From a virus, in IMG/VR virus record IMGVR_UViG_3300020171_000001, positions 62,001-126,000 of that record: a stretch of 64,000 nucleotides of DNA. One strand, written 5' to 3'. Shown here one piece after another: positions 15,128 through 23,127 of this stretch (positions are counted from its first letter, which is position 1; each line of letters starts with the position of its first letter). The notes under the pieces are model-generated. The model saw only the letters and a list, made by a program, of their open reading frames with translations, did not search any database and was not told where the DNA came from. The translations under genes and the position numbers were made by a program.

Positions 15128-15735
15128 GGCTTCGTCCCCCAGGGCCACACGCGCACCTCGGGCGTTGCAAGCCCGTGGAAGGTTGCCTTGCTCTCCCCAT
15201 GGGTGTAAAAGCCGTCTTTCCCGACGCCGTTTGTCCCTCGCCACCAGTGGCCGTCTCGGACTATGACGGCTGGGTCGAGAAGAATATCGTCATAGCCCAA
15301 AAGGCGACCGTCGGCTCCCCGGTAGACCGACTGGTGCTCCTTTTCGACATCTAGTAGGAATGGCCGGGCCACGAGGTCCTGGGGCCCTACTACCTCGACG
15401 ACGCTGTGTCCGCTAGTGCCGTCAGAGTGGAGCAGCTCGATCCCCCGGCATTCCACGCGGAAGATATGATATGCAAGAAAGGCAAAGAGAAGGCACTGCT
15501 GCTCGCACCAGCCTGCGCGCTGTTCCAGGATCTCTCGAGGGCAAAGGCTTCCGGGGTGACTCAGGGGGTGAGCGATCTCGGTGCCGACCCAGACCATGAG
15601 ACGAAGTAGCCGCTCTTCTAGGCTCCCGTTCCCCGCCGAGGTCCGAGCCATGGCAATCTGCAGTCGGATTCGTCGATCCGGCTGCACCTCGGCATGGTTG
15701 GCCCAGCGATTCCAGTCGCCGATCGACGCAGGCAT
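15124..15735 (-). CDS. transglutaminase-like superfamily protein
   Basis: The protein has 203 residues. The order Cys (GWCEQQ, C77), His (SGHSVVEV, H110) and Asp (PFLLDVEKEH, D129) is the papain-like triad of the transglutaminase-like superfamily, with WC as the usual Cys context. Such proteins act as cysteine peptidases, amidases or cross-linking enzymes. In this cluster it could cut or transfer an amide or ester. It lies 7 bases after a methyltransferase gene and is coupled to the fusion gene. A weak GAGGGG is seen 13 bases before its ATG. Confidence 0.72.
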   Translation of the reverse strand: MPASIGDWNRWANHAEVQPDRRIRLQIAMARTSAGNGSLEERLLRLMVWVGTEIAHPLSHPGSLCPREILEQRAGWCEQQCLLFAFLAYHIFRVECRGIELLHSDGTSGHSVVEVVGPQDLVARPFLLDVEKEHQSVYRGADGRLLGYDDILLDPAVIVRDGHWWRGTNGVGKDGFYTHGESKATFHGLATPEVRVWPWGTKP

Positions 15736-15742
15736 TTGGGTG

Positions 15743-16528
15743 TTATCCCCTCTTGAACCCGGAGACGGAAACTGGGAATCCGCCTACCCACGTAGCAACG
15801 AATCCGCTGGCAGTGAACCAACCGGTGACCTCTTCGACGGTATGCCAGAACCGATATCTCGGTGTCAGCCAGTCAAAGAAGTCGCTGATGCACTGCTCAT
15901 CATTCGGATTGTAGGACGGCCGCAGGACCTCTTCCAGGGGCCCCCACGCGGGATGGCACAGGTCGCGGATCTGCACGGCGTATTCACGGCAGATGCCATA
16001 GAGGACCTCGGGGGGAACGGCCCTGGTCACCTCATGCATGAAGTCCACGAGGATCTGATGCTTTGGATCTGCCGTGGGCCGGGTGTAGACCCAGATAGCC
16101 ATTTGGCCCCCCGGCTTGACGGTCCGGGCCACATTGGCGAAGGACTGCGCCGGGTCTGCCGTGTGGTGGAGGACCCCGATGGACATGGCCATGTCGACGG
16201 ACGCATCGGGGAGGAATCCGGGTATCGTCAGGTCCGCCTGGATCAGCTCCGCCTGCGGCGCGTTTTCACGAGCCGCTGCGAGCCCGTCGGGGGACACGTC
16301 CACACCGATGGCCTTGCCTCCGTGGTCAGTGATGAACCGGCAGTATCGGCCGATCCCGCAGCCTGCGTCCAGGACGACCTTGCCCGCCAAGTCTTCAAGC
16401 CGCCAACCGGTCTTCTCCATGAACTGCTTCGCGGTGGTCGGCTGGGGCTCCGGGTGCCGTCTCCAGCGCTGGTCGAAGCCCTTGTCTGATTCGGGGGGTG
16501 ACGACGACGACGACGATGACCGGGTCAT
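15743..16528 (-). CDS. SAM-dependent methyltransferase
   Basis: ATG 16528 overlaps the stop of the upstream gene by ATGA; 261 residues. A run of seven Ser encoded by a short (TCG/TCA) repeat lies at 4-10. VLDAGCGIGRY (52-62) is the SAM loop, VDVSPDG motif II, IGVLHHTADP motif IV and VKPGGQMAIWVYT motif V, as in UbiE/Methyltransf_11 proteins. The C-terminal part (FFDWLTPRYRFWHTVEEV) is often found in sugar-cluster methyltransferases. Confidence 0.83.
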   Translation of the reverse strand: MTRSSSSSSSPPESDKGFDQRWRRHPEPQPTTAKQFMEKTGWRLEDLAGKVVLDAGCGIGRYCRFITDHGGKAIGVDVSPDGLAAARENAPQAELIQADLTIPGFLPDASVDMAMSIGVLHHTADPAQSFANVARTVKPGGQMAIWVYTRPTADPKHQILVDFMHEVTRAVPPEVLYGICREYAVQIRDLCHPAWGPLEEVLRPSYNPNDEQCISDFFDWLTPRYRFWHTVEEVTGWFTASGFVATWVGGFPVSVSGFKRG

Positions 16529-17454
16529 GCTGGCTCCTTGGGCTTGGGCTGGCTCAGATACGGGCCGGCGGGGGCAAGGGCGAAGGTGTTGAGTAGCCAT
16601 GTCAGGAGGACTGCTTGTTGATGCGGGCCGGCGCGGCCGAACCGCAGGGTCTTGACGGCATCGTTGGGCACGGCTGGCACTTCATCAGGAGCCAAGAGCA
16701 GCGTCTCGGAGACATCCTGTACAAGGGCCGCAGCAGCTGGGAGCGGGGCAAGCCCCTCTACCAGTCTCTGGAAGTACGTGGTCCACTCCTCCGCAGTGCG
16801 ACTGAGCCTCGCGAGGTCGCGTGGGAGTCGTGGTGATACCCGGGGAAAGTCTTGAATAGCTGCCCACTGGTCGTCGGTGCACTCGGCACCGCGAAGCAGC
16901 ACGCCGTAGGTGGCCAAAGCATCCCCGAGGTTCGGTATGCGGAACGGCGGTTCCTCCTCCCTGTTCTTCCCGCAAGTCCAGAGGACCGCTTCGTAGGGCT
17001 CGATGAGGGCTGCCAACTCCTCCGGAGTGTACTCGCGGACGTGGAAGGGATTCTGGCACTTCCAGGTATTCCAGTTCGGCGTGGAAAGAAATACAAACCG
17101 TCGTGCCACGCGATGGAGTTGGGACAGGAACTCGGTATCCTCTTCGACGTGCTCGAGGACATCCATGGCCGTGACCGCGTCAAACGACCGATCCCGGAAG
17201 TCCTCGATCGGGAGGTCCAGGACGTGCATACGATCCACGGGCGCCGGGTCAGTCCCCACCACGCGCGTGGTTTCACCGGAACGGAGGAGCGCCAGGCCTC
17301 TCCCGTCCCCAGCGCCAACGTCCAGCACGGACAGATCCTTTGCGAGGTACGATGCCAGGAGGTACCAGTGGTCTTGCCCGCCGGTGGCGTTGCTGGCACG
17401 CTGGGCCGGCGGGAGCTTCTCCAATCGCTGGGGTTCAGTTACATTGCGCGGCAC
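16525..17454 (-). CDS. SAM-dependent methyltransferase with C-terminal extension
   Basis: GTG 17454 is chosen (GAGGA 7 bases upstream), overlapping the glycosyltransferase end by 16 bases; 309 residues. SVLDVGAGDGRG (42-53) is the SAM loop, MDVLEHVEED motif IV, and FLSTPNWNTW with HVREYTPEEL are typical of methyltransferases from glycan clusters. Residues after ~190 form a helical domain (DQWAAIQDFPRVSPRL...) without a recognised match. Confidence 0.8.
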   Translation of the reverse strand: MPRNVTEPQRLEKLPPAQRASNATGGQDHWYLLASYLAKDLSVLDVGAGDGRGLALLRSGETTRVVGTDPAPVDRMHVLDLPIEDFRDRSFDAVTAMDVLEHVEEDTEFLSQLHRVARRFVFLSTPNWNTWKCQNPFHVREYTPEELAALIEPYEAVLWTCGKNREEEPPFRIPNLGDALATYGVLLRGAECTDDQWAAIQDFPRVSPRLPRDLARLSRTAEEWTTYFQRLVEGLAPLPAAAALVQDVSETLLLAPDEVPAVPNDAVKTLRFGRAGPHQQAVLLTWLLNTFALAPAGPYLSQPKPKEPA

Positions 17455-19571
17455 AAGAATTCCTCGTAGCGCTGGGACCAAACTGACCAGCTCCAGCGCG
17501 CTTCGATCTCTGCCCGGTTGATGCGGCCCATCTCGGCTACACGGAGCGGATCAGCACGGAGCATGCAGATGGCTTGCGCCAGGGCATCCCTGGTGCGTTC
17601 CACGATCACGATCCCTGTGTCTCCAAACTCCTGGATCTGCGAGCGCTGCATCTCCCGGTGGTTTCCGCAGTCCGTGGTGATTAGCGCATGACCCGAGGCC
17701 ATCCCCTCCATCACGGAATTACTCGCCCCTTCGTATTTGGACATGCAAAGGCACAGGTTGGCCTTCAAGTAGAACACGGGCATCTCGGCCGGGGATAGCC
17801 TGGCTGTGTGGTACTCGGCAAAGACCAGGGGCTGCTTCAGACCCTCGCAGACCGGCTTGATGATGGTGTCGAACCCCTTGACGTCTCCGCAGGCCCCAGA
17901 TGCGTGCTGGGCGTTGCCGTTCCAGGAACAGATGACCTCGCCGGACACAGGGGTCGGCTCGGGGAATCGGTTCATGTTTACAGGATTCGTGAGGTACACC
18001 GCATTGGGGCAGTGGTCGCGCAGCTCGTCGTAGTTTTGCTTCGTGACGACATGAAATGCCCGAAAGCGATTCACGAGCGCGATGTCTTCGGCCGTTGGCG
18101 GCCCCGGCTTTTCAGGCTTGAACCAGAGCGCACGGAGGCTGCCGACGGTGCGGTCCCACGGGAGCATCGCGTCGATGCCCCAGCGGTGGTAGACGCAGAA
18201 CACCGTGTTGAACCGCAACATGGCTGCGCGAATGCGCTCGTCCACTTCATGCGCAGGCAGCGCCTGGCGACCCTGCGCCTCAATCCGTGCGTTGCACCAG
18301 TCGATCACGAACCAGTGTGCAAACCCGCGCTTGCTTCCGAGGTAGAGTTCGAGGTCCTTCATGTTCTGGTGGAAGGCCCAATCTCTCACATCGGAGAGGA
18401 GCAATACGTCGCCGTCCTCGGCCATCTGCTCTACCCCGAGTGCCCGGGCCTGCGCCTCTGCGGGCCCACAGTGCCCCCGTGGGGAAACTAGCCGCGGTTC
18501 GCCCGCGGGCTCGGACCCAGGCCCGGGCGCGGGCGCGAGTGCGGGCGCCGCGACAGGCTGAGCCATGGGCTGCAGGACTTCTGGTGAAACCGGCCGCGTC
18601 GTAGCTAACCCCTGGGGGACACTCTGGCCTTGGATCGCGAGAGCCGCCAGGAGGCACCGGCGCCAGTTCTCCAGGGTGACGTCCCATGCCCAGCGTTGCT
18701 CGACCTCGGCGCGGGCGCCACGGGCCATGTTCGTTCGCGCGTCCGGGGCCATGCGCTTAACGGCTTCAATGGCCTCAACCAGGGCCCCGGTCGTGCGCTC
18801 GCGGAGGAGGAATCCGTTGACCTGGTCACGGATCATTCGCTGAGCGATGCCAACGCGCGTGGAGATGGGGATGCGTTGCGACGCCATGCCCTCGAGGATA
18901 GGGTTCGGCGTTCCTTCACGGACGGACATGCAGGTGATGCACGTGATCGCGTGGTAGAACGGTGGCATCTCGTGGAGCGAGCGTGAATTGCCCTTGGCGG
19001 CGTCAAGGACGTGGAGTTCGACATGCGCCTGCTGGCAAGCTTCGCGTACGAGCCCCAGCCCCTTGTAGTCTGTAATGCCCTTGTCTTGCCCCATACGAGC
19101 GCTGTTCCCGCACCAGCCAATGACCGGAGGCCCAGGAGGCAGCCGGGATGGCATGAAGAGCCGCGTGTTGACGCCGTCTGGGACGAGGAAGATGGGCGGG
19201 AGTTTGGCCCCCGCGGACCGCTGCTGGATGTCTTGCCGGATCTCCTCATTGCACACGGCAAGGATGTCCGTTTGCCGCAGTGCCAGGAGGAATTCAGGGG
19301 ACAGGTTGGCCGGCCCGGAGCAAAAACTCTCGTGGTCGTAGACACAAGTAATGAGCGTACCCGGGCGCAGGTTGGCCCGGAGCCGACAAGTATCCCCCCA
19401 CCAGAAGCAGACCAGTACCGAGGAGCCTGAAACCGGGGATAGGAGTTTGCTGCTTTGCTCGATGACAACCGTGGAAAACAGATTGCCAAGGCCTCGGGCG
19501 ATTTCACGGGAGATGTTGTGGAAGGCCCATCCGGGCTGGTCGATGCTGAGTACAAGGGTCTGCGAGGCCAT
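17439..19571 (-). CDS. tandem double GT4 glycosyltransferase
   Basis: ATG 19571 (AAGGAAGG upstream) gives 710 residues; ATG 19589 is an alternative. There are two GT-B glycosyltransferase domains in one chain. The first (about 1-315) has IGWCGNS (151-157) and EGTPNPILEGMA (219-230). The second (about 388-710) has CSWNGNAQ (548-555) and KYEGASNSVMEGMASG (612-627). EG....ILEGMA is the GT4 sugar-nucleotide binding motif. A Pro/Ala-rich linker (about 318-365) separates them. It is the first gene of the cluster and could add two different sugars in sequence. Confidence 0.85.
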   Translation of the reverse strand: MASQTLVLSIDQPGWAFHNISREIARGLGNLFSTVVIEQSSKLLSPVSGSSVLVCFWWGDTCRLRANLRPGTLITCVYDHESFCSGPANLSPEFLLALRQTDILAVCNEEIRQDIQQRSAGAKLPPIFLVPDGVNTRLFMPSRLPPGPPVIGWCGNSARMGQDKGITDYKGLGLVREACQQAHVELHVLDAAKGNSRSLHEMPPFYHAITCITCMSVREGTPNPILEGMASQRIPISTRVGIAQRMIRDQVNGFLLRERTTGALVEAIEAVKRMAPDARTNMARGARAEVEQRWAWDVTLENWRRCLLAALAIQGQSVPQGLATTRPVSPEVLQPMAQPVAAPALAPAPGPGSEPAGEPRLVSPRGHCGPAEAQARALGVEQMAEDGDVLLLSDVRDWAFHQNMKDLELYLGSKRGFAHWFVIDWCNARIEAQGRQALPAHEVDERIRAAMLRFNTVFCVYHRWGIDAMLPWDRTVGSLRALWFKPEKPGPPTAEDIALVNRFRAFHVVTKQNYDELRDHCPNAVYLTNPVNMNRFPEPTPVSGEVICSWNGNAQHASGACGDVKGFDTIIKPVCEGLKQPLVFAEYHTARLSPAEMPVFYLKANLCLCMSKYEGASNSVMEGMASGHALITTDCGNHREMQRSQIQEFGDTGIVIVERTRDALAQAICMLRADPLRVAEMGRINRAEIEARWSWSVWSQRYEEFLCRAM

Positions 19572-19696
19572 GCGCCCTTCCTTGTCCATCGCTAGTGGGC
19601 CTCTTGCCTGCCTATAGGCGGCAGCCGGTCGCGTGGCTTTTGAACTTGCTGCAGTGGCCAGCCAAGAGGCTGCGTGGGGGCCGGGGCAGAGCGGGC

Positions 19697-20050
19697 CTAC
19701 ACCACGCTGAAGTTGCCCACGGCGTGGGCGCCACCGCCGCTGTTGTAGGTGACCACGTGGTAGGATCCGTCGTGCTGATCCTGAATCCGGTACTGGTCCA
19801 GCGTGGGCGGGTTGGTACCGTCTGCCGAGATGCCGGCTCCGGTGCCACCCGCGTAGAGGGTTCCGGAGCCGCCCGCGACGACGAGTGCATCGAGGGTTCC
19901 CGCGTTCCAGCGCGTGATGACCGTGTTGATCCCGGTGATCACAGTGTTCAACGCGCTGACCAGCGAGCCGGTCAGACGCCCGTCGAAGACTTTTGCGCCG
20001 CTCTTGAACGCGGTTACGGCTACGGAGCTGATCGGGGTGATAGCAGCCAT
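19697..20050 (-). CDS. small structural-like protein
   Basis: The protein has 117 residues; AAGGAG lies 6 bases before ATG 20050. Ala/Thr/Gly-rich, with a helical N-terminus and a beta-rich second half (LDQYRIQDQHDGSYHVVTYNSGGG). It may be a head decoration or fibre protein. It is the first gene after a good minus-strand promoter and is separated from the modification cluster by ~125 bases, in which I see only a short palindrome (GCCTATAGGC). Confidence 0.55.
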   Translation of the reverse strand: MAAITPISSVAVTAFKSGAKVFDGRLTGSLVSALNTVITGINTVITRWNAGTLDALVVAGGSGTLYAGGTGAGISADGTNPPTLDQYRIQDQHDGSYHVVTYNSGGGAHAVGNFSVV

Positions 20051-20082
20051 GGGGTTACTCCTTGGGATTGGAGACTACGCGG

Positions 20083-20111
20083 AGTATCGCTGTGCTCTCG
20101 CGTGCTGTCTA
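20083..20111 (-). promoter_or_regulatory. sigma-70-like promoter, TAGACA-N17-GATACT
   Basis: On the minus strand the -35 TAGACA (20111-20106) and -10 GATACT (20088-20083) are 17 bases apart, about 33 bases before ATG 20050. This could drive the structural gene and, by read-through, the modification cluster. Confidence 0.5.
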
Positions 20112-20164
20112 GGTTACGAGTTCGCGGGCAGGGCCCATTCCATACCCATGCGCCCAGACTACAG

Positions 20165-20530
20165 CTACTCCAAGTTCATGTCAAAAGTCATATCGGAGTC
20201 GCCCCCAGGCAAGCGCAAATGCAGGAATCCCTGGGAGTCCATGAAGGTCTGCAACCGGTAGAATTTCTGGATCACGGCTGACAACACGCGTGTAGCGGGC
20301 ACACCGGAGACCTGACCTGTTGCAATTTGTATGATTTCGTGGAGTTTGGCCTTGCTAACGGCACTCAGGTCTACGGACGTGGAGCCCTTGGGGCGTTTGC
20401 GTGGGCCCCGCCTTTGCTTTTTCTTCTTCAGCCCTAATGACTCCGAAGCTTTCGAAGCTTTCGAAGCTTTCGAAGCTTTCGAAGCCTTTGGGGCCCTTGC
20501 AACCTTGGTGGTCTTCGGTGGTTTTTCCAT
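20165..20530 (-). CDS. Lys/Ala-rich basic protein
   Basis: The protein has 121 residues. Residues ~12-31 are KAS repeats, followed by a highly basic stretch KKKKQRRGPRKRPKG. The rest is a compact helical/strand domain (DLSAVSKAKLHEIIQIATG...). The tail resembles histone H1-like tails, so binding of DNA or RNA is likely. It is divergent from the portal gene. A weak extended -10 (TGCTATACG, near 20555) lies just upstream. Confidence 0.6.
   Translation of the reverse strand: MEKPPKTTKVARAPKASKASKASKASKASESLGLKKKKQRRGPRKRPKGSTSVDLSAVSKAKLHEIIQIATGQVSGVPATRVLSAVIQKFYRLQTFMDSQGFLHLRLPGGDSDMTFDMNLE
20444..20489. repeat. 9-bp tandem repeat CGAAGCTTT, 4 perfect copies plus a variant
   Basis: Encodes the KAS repeats of the basic protein on the minus strand. 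The units are identical at DNA level, which suggests recent expansion by slippage. Confidence 0.9.
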
Positions 20531-20693
20531 TAGCTGATAGACTACCTACCGTATAGCATGTGGCATGTCAACGTGTATTTGGGGGCGGCAGGGATCCCCC
20601 AGAAAATCAACGGGAGGCATCATAGGTGCTTGCCATGGTGCAAACCGCCGGGTATCCTGGGGGCCAACATCTGGAGTAGTACCGGAGCGGCCT

Positions 20694-22586
20694 ATGGACG
20701 ACATGCATACCACGACGCAGGGCGATCAATCGCAAGCTGCGGCCACTGGCGGAACTGACGTAGAAGCCGGTGGAGCTTTCGTCAAGATACAGAGCTTGGG
20801 CACGGAGTCTTCGGAGAGCGCCCGGGTAGGCGAGCTGTTTGTCACATCAGGTGGAGGCCCCCCGGCGCTTGCTCCGCGGGAGTCCGATAACGATGCTGAC
20901 ACGCTGGTTCGGAACTCTTGGTCCGTGCTCAGCATCGTGACAGCGCTCCTCGACAACGTGTATGGGGCGCCGGTGGATGTGGAGCCTGTGGTGGACCCGG
21001 CCAGCGAAGAGGGTAAGCGAACCATCCGGCGTTGGATCCGGCTCCAACGGGCCATGCGGGGAACCTCGGATCGGACTCATCTGGAGATTTCTCAGGCCTC
21101 GTTGGACCAGGCCTGCGGGTGGCTCGATGCCCGGATCGAATACGAGCTGGCTCGCGCCGAGGGCTTCTACGATACGTGCGGGGTAGACCACGATCTGCAG
21201 ACCACACGTATTCTTCTCGGATTCGACCTCGAGACCCGCGGGCGCGCGCACCTGGAGGTTCTGCGGGGCATGGACGGCACTCCGCGGGCCATTCAGTGGG
21301 TCTCCTCCCGGTTCATCCGGATTGAGCCCAAGAAAGACATCGTGGGGTTCCACGACGTGGATGTCCACAACCCCCTCGTTCAGATCGAAGAAGTACGGTA
21401 CCGCCGGTTTCACGGGTTCTATCAGGTGACGGCCGCGCCAGGGTCCGGCGTGTGGTCATACTTCCGTGAGTTTGGCGACCCGCGTATCCGGAGCCGGCGC
21501 TCGGGCCAGCGGGGCTTCGCGACCCTGGAAGACCTCCAAAGGGCCGAAACCGGACCGGGGGGCGCGGGGTCCGGGGCCCACTACGCGCAGGCAGGTTGGC
21601 CCCCGGGGACCCCCGCCACGGAGATTTTGCACTTTGCCCTCTCCGCGCCCTGGGCAGAATCTACTGGACTGGCCCCCTGGTACGCGGCCAAGCCCGAAGC
21701 TCTGGGTATCCGCGAGCTCGCGCAGGAGAACCGTGGGCTGTTGTCCGGCCAGTTGATTCCGCTGCTGCTCATGATGGTCTCCGGCGGCGCTCGTATCGGG
21801 CCCGATCAGCAGGAGTACTGGCAGCGGCAGTTCCAGTCGATTCGGCCTGGGGAACGCGGGCTATTGATCATGCAAGTTCTCGGTGACCGGCTGGTCGGCT
21901 CAGGGGCTCGCAGCGGTGGCGAGCCCAAGATCCAAATCGAGAACACCCGTCCGGCGCAGCAGGACGATGCCTTGGGCCTGAAGTACACCAAGGAGGCCGA
22001 TCGGGCTGTTCGCCGGCTCTACCGGTTCCCTGCGCCGGCACTGGGAGACTTGGAGGGTGTGAACGAGAACACAGCGGACTTGGCCTTGCGGTTCGCCGAG
22101 AGCCAGATCTACGAGCCCCGAAGGGACGCATTCAACCGGCCCTTCGACCAGATTCTGCGGGAGATGGGGCTGGTCGCCGTTCGCACGCGCACACGACCGC
22201 GTATACCCATGCACCTGGGAGAGATCGCTGAAGCCTTCCAGCGTCTGAGCGAGGCCTCCTTGGTCACACCGGAAGACGTTCGACCGTTCCTCCGCCGCCT
22301 GGTCCCCGGTTTGGACCACCTGGGAGACCGGTATTGGGCCAAGCTCCCCCGACGGGTGACCGAGGCCTACATGATGGCACGAGCGCCGCAAGCCGTGGCC
22401 AATTTCCTCGAGCTCGACGACGCACATGCACCGGCGCCGGAAGCATCTGAGCAGATGCGCTCGGCGGACCTCCAAGACGCGGCTGATGTGCTCGCCGGGT
22501 ACGCCCCGGCAACGGCCCCGACCATGGATTCTGAGAATTCTGAGAATTCTGAGAGTTCTGGGACTACGGAGAAGCTCAATGACTGA
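20694..22586 (+). CDS. portal protein
   Basis: ATG 20694 (GGAG 7 bases upstream); 630 residues. The central region (VSSRFIRIEPKKDIVGF, then EILHFALSAPWAESTGLAPWYAAK, LAQENRGLLSGQLIPLLLM) fits the PBSX/HK97-like portal layout, where 'G.sp....l....i......n..ff.nga.P' marks the core. It would form the dodecameric vertex ring for DNA packaging. The C-terminus has a Ser/Glu/Asn repeat (DSENSENSESSG). It is the first head gene of the plus-strand morphogenesis block. No terminase gene precedes it. Confidence 0.82.
   Translation: MDDMHTTTQGDQSQAAATGGTDVEAGGAFVKIQSLGTESSESARVGELFVTSGGGPPALAPRESDNDADTLVRNSWSVLSIVTALLDNVYGAPVDVEPVVDPASEEGKRTIRRWIRLQRAMRGTSDRTHLEISQASLDQACGWLDARIEYELARAEGFYDTCGVDHDLQTTRILLGFDLETRGRAHLEVLRGMDGTPRAIQWVSSRFIRIEPKKDIVGFHDVDVHNPLVQIEEVRYRRFHGFYQVTAAPGSGVWSYFREFGDPRIRSRRSGQRGFATLEDLQRAETGPGGAGSGAHYAQAGWPPGTPATEILHFALSAPWAESTGLAPWYAAKPEALGIRELAQENRGLLSGQLIPLLLMMVSGGARIGPDQQEYWQRQFQSIRPGERGLLIMQVLGDRLVGSGARSGGEPKIQIENTRPAQQDDALGLKYTKEADRAVRRLYRFPAPALGDLEGVNENTADLALRFAESQIYEPRRDAFNRPFDQILREMGLVAVRTRTRPRIPMHLGEIAEAFQRLSEASLVTPEDVRPFLRRLVPGLDHLGDRYWAKLPRRVTEAYMMARAPQAVANFLELDDAHAPAPEASEQMRSADLQDAADVLAGYAPATAPTMDSENSENSESSGTTEKLND
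22527..22562. repeat. 9-bp tandem repeat (TTCTGAGAA type, ~4 units)
   Basis: Encodes the SEN repeats at the portal C-terminus and keeps the frame. Confidence 0.85.
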
Positions 22587-23121
22587 TGATTGGATGGCTC
22601 GTAGAGACCGGCAGGGCCTTGCTATCTTGGGGTCGGTGGCAGGCCAACGCAAAGCTCTACAGGGCCGTGAAGAACACCTGATGCTCGCCCGCGTCGTCAC
22701 GAACGTGTCTATCCCACCTGCCGTGGGAGAGACCCTTGCGTGCAACCCGCGATTCGCTCAGCCGTTCTTCGTGGGCATCGGGCGTACACTGCACCGGGCG
22801 ATGACAGACCCTCGTACGCGTCCGCTGGTGTGGTCCGACGCGGCGGTAAAAGAGCGCCTGGACGTGATCTATGACCTGGTGACCCGGCTCCATGGCGATG
22901 GAAACATCTCCATCCTGGCGACCATGGATCGCCTTTGGGGCGCTGTACTTGCTCGACTGCAGCGTGCGCAGCACCCGGATGACGCTGCTGAGGAGCAGAT
23001 CGCGGGTTCTGCCATGGAGCCCAGTACAGACGGACTCACGGGCAATAGCTGGGCTTGCGCCGAGTCAAAGCCCGGCACCGTGCGAATGAACCCGGGGACT
23101 GAAGACTTCCGGGAGGAGTAA
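22579..23121 (+). CDS. hypothetical head-region protein, 180 aa
   Basis: Its ATG lies inside the portal's last codons (8-base overlap), so the two are coupled. It is mostly helical (NPRFAQPFFVGIGRTLHRAM; VKERLDVIYDLVTRLHG). No family was recognised. Between portal and protease one may find a minor head or ejection protein; this is from position only. Confidence 0.6.
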   Translation: MTDDWMARRDRQGLAILGSVAGQRKALQGREEHLMLARVVTNVSIPPAVGETLACNPRFAQPFFVGIGRTLHRAMTDPRTRPLVWSDAAVKERLDVIYDLVTRLHGDGNISILATMDRLWGAVLARLQRAQHPDDAAEEQIAGSAMEPSTDGLTGNSWACAESKPGTVRMNPGTEDFREE

Positions 23122-23127
23122 GCGCCG

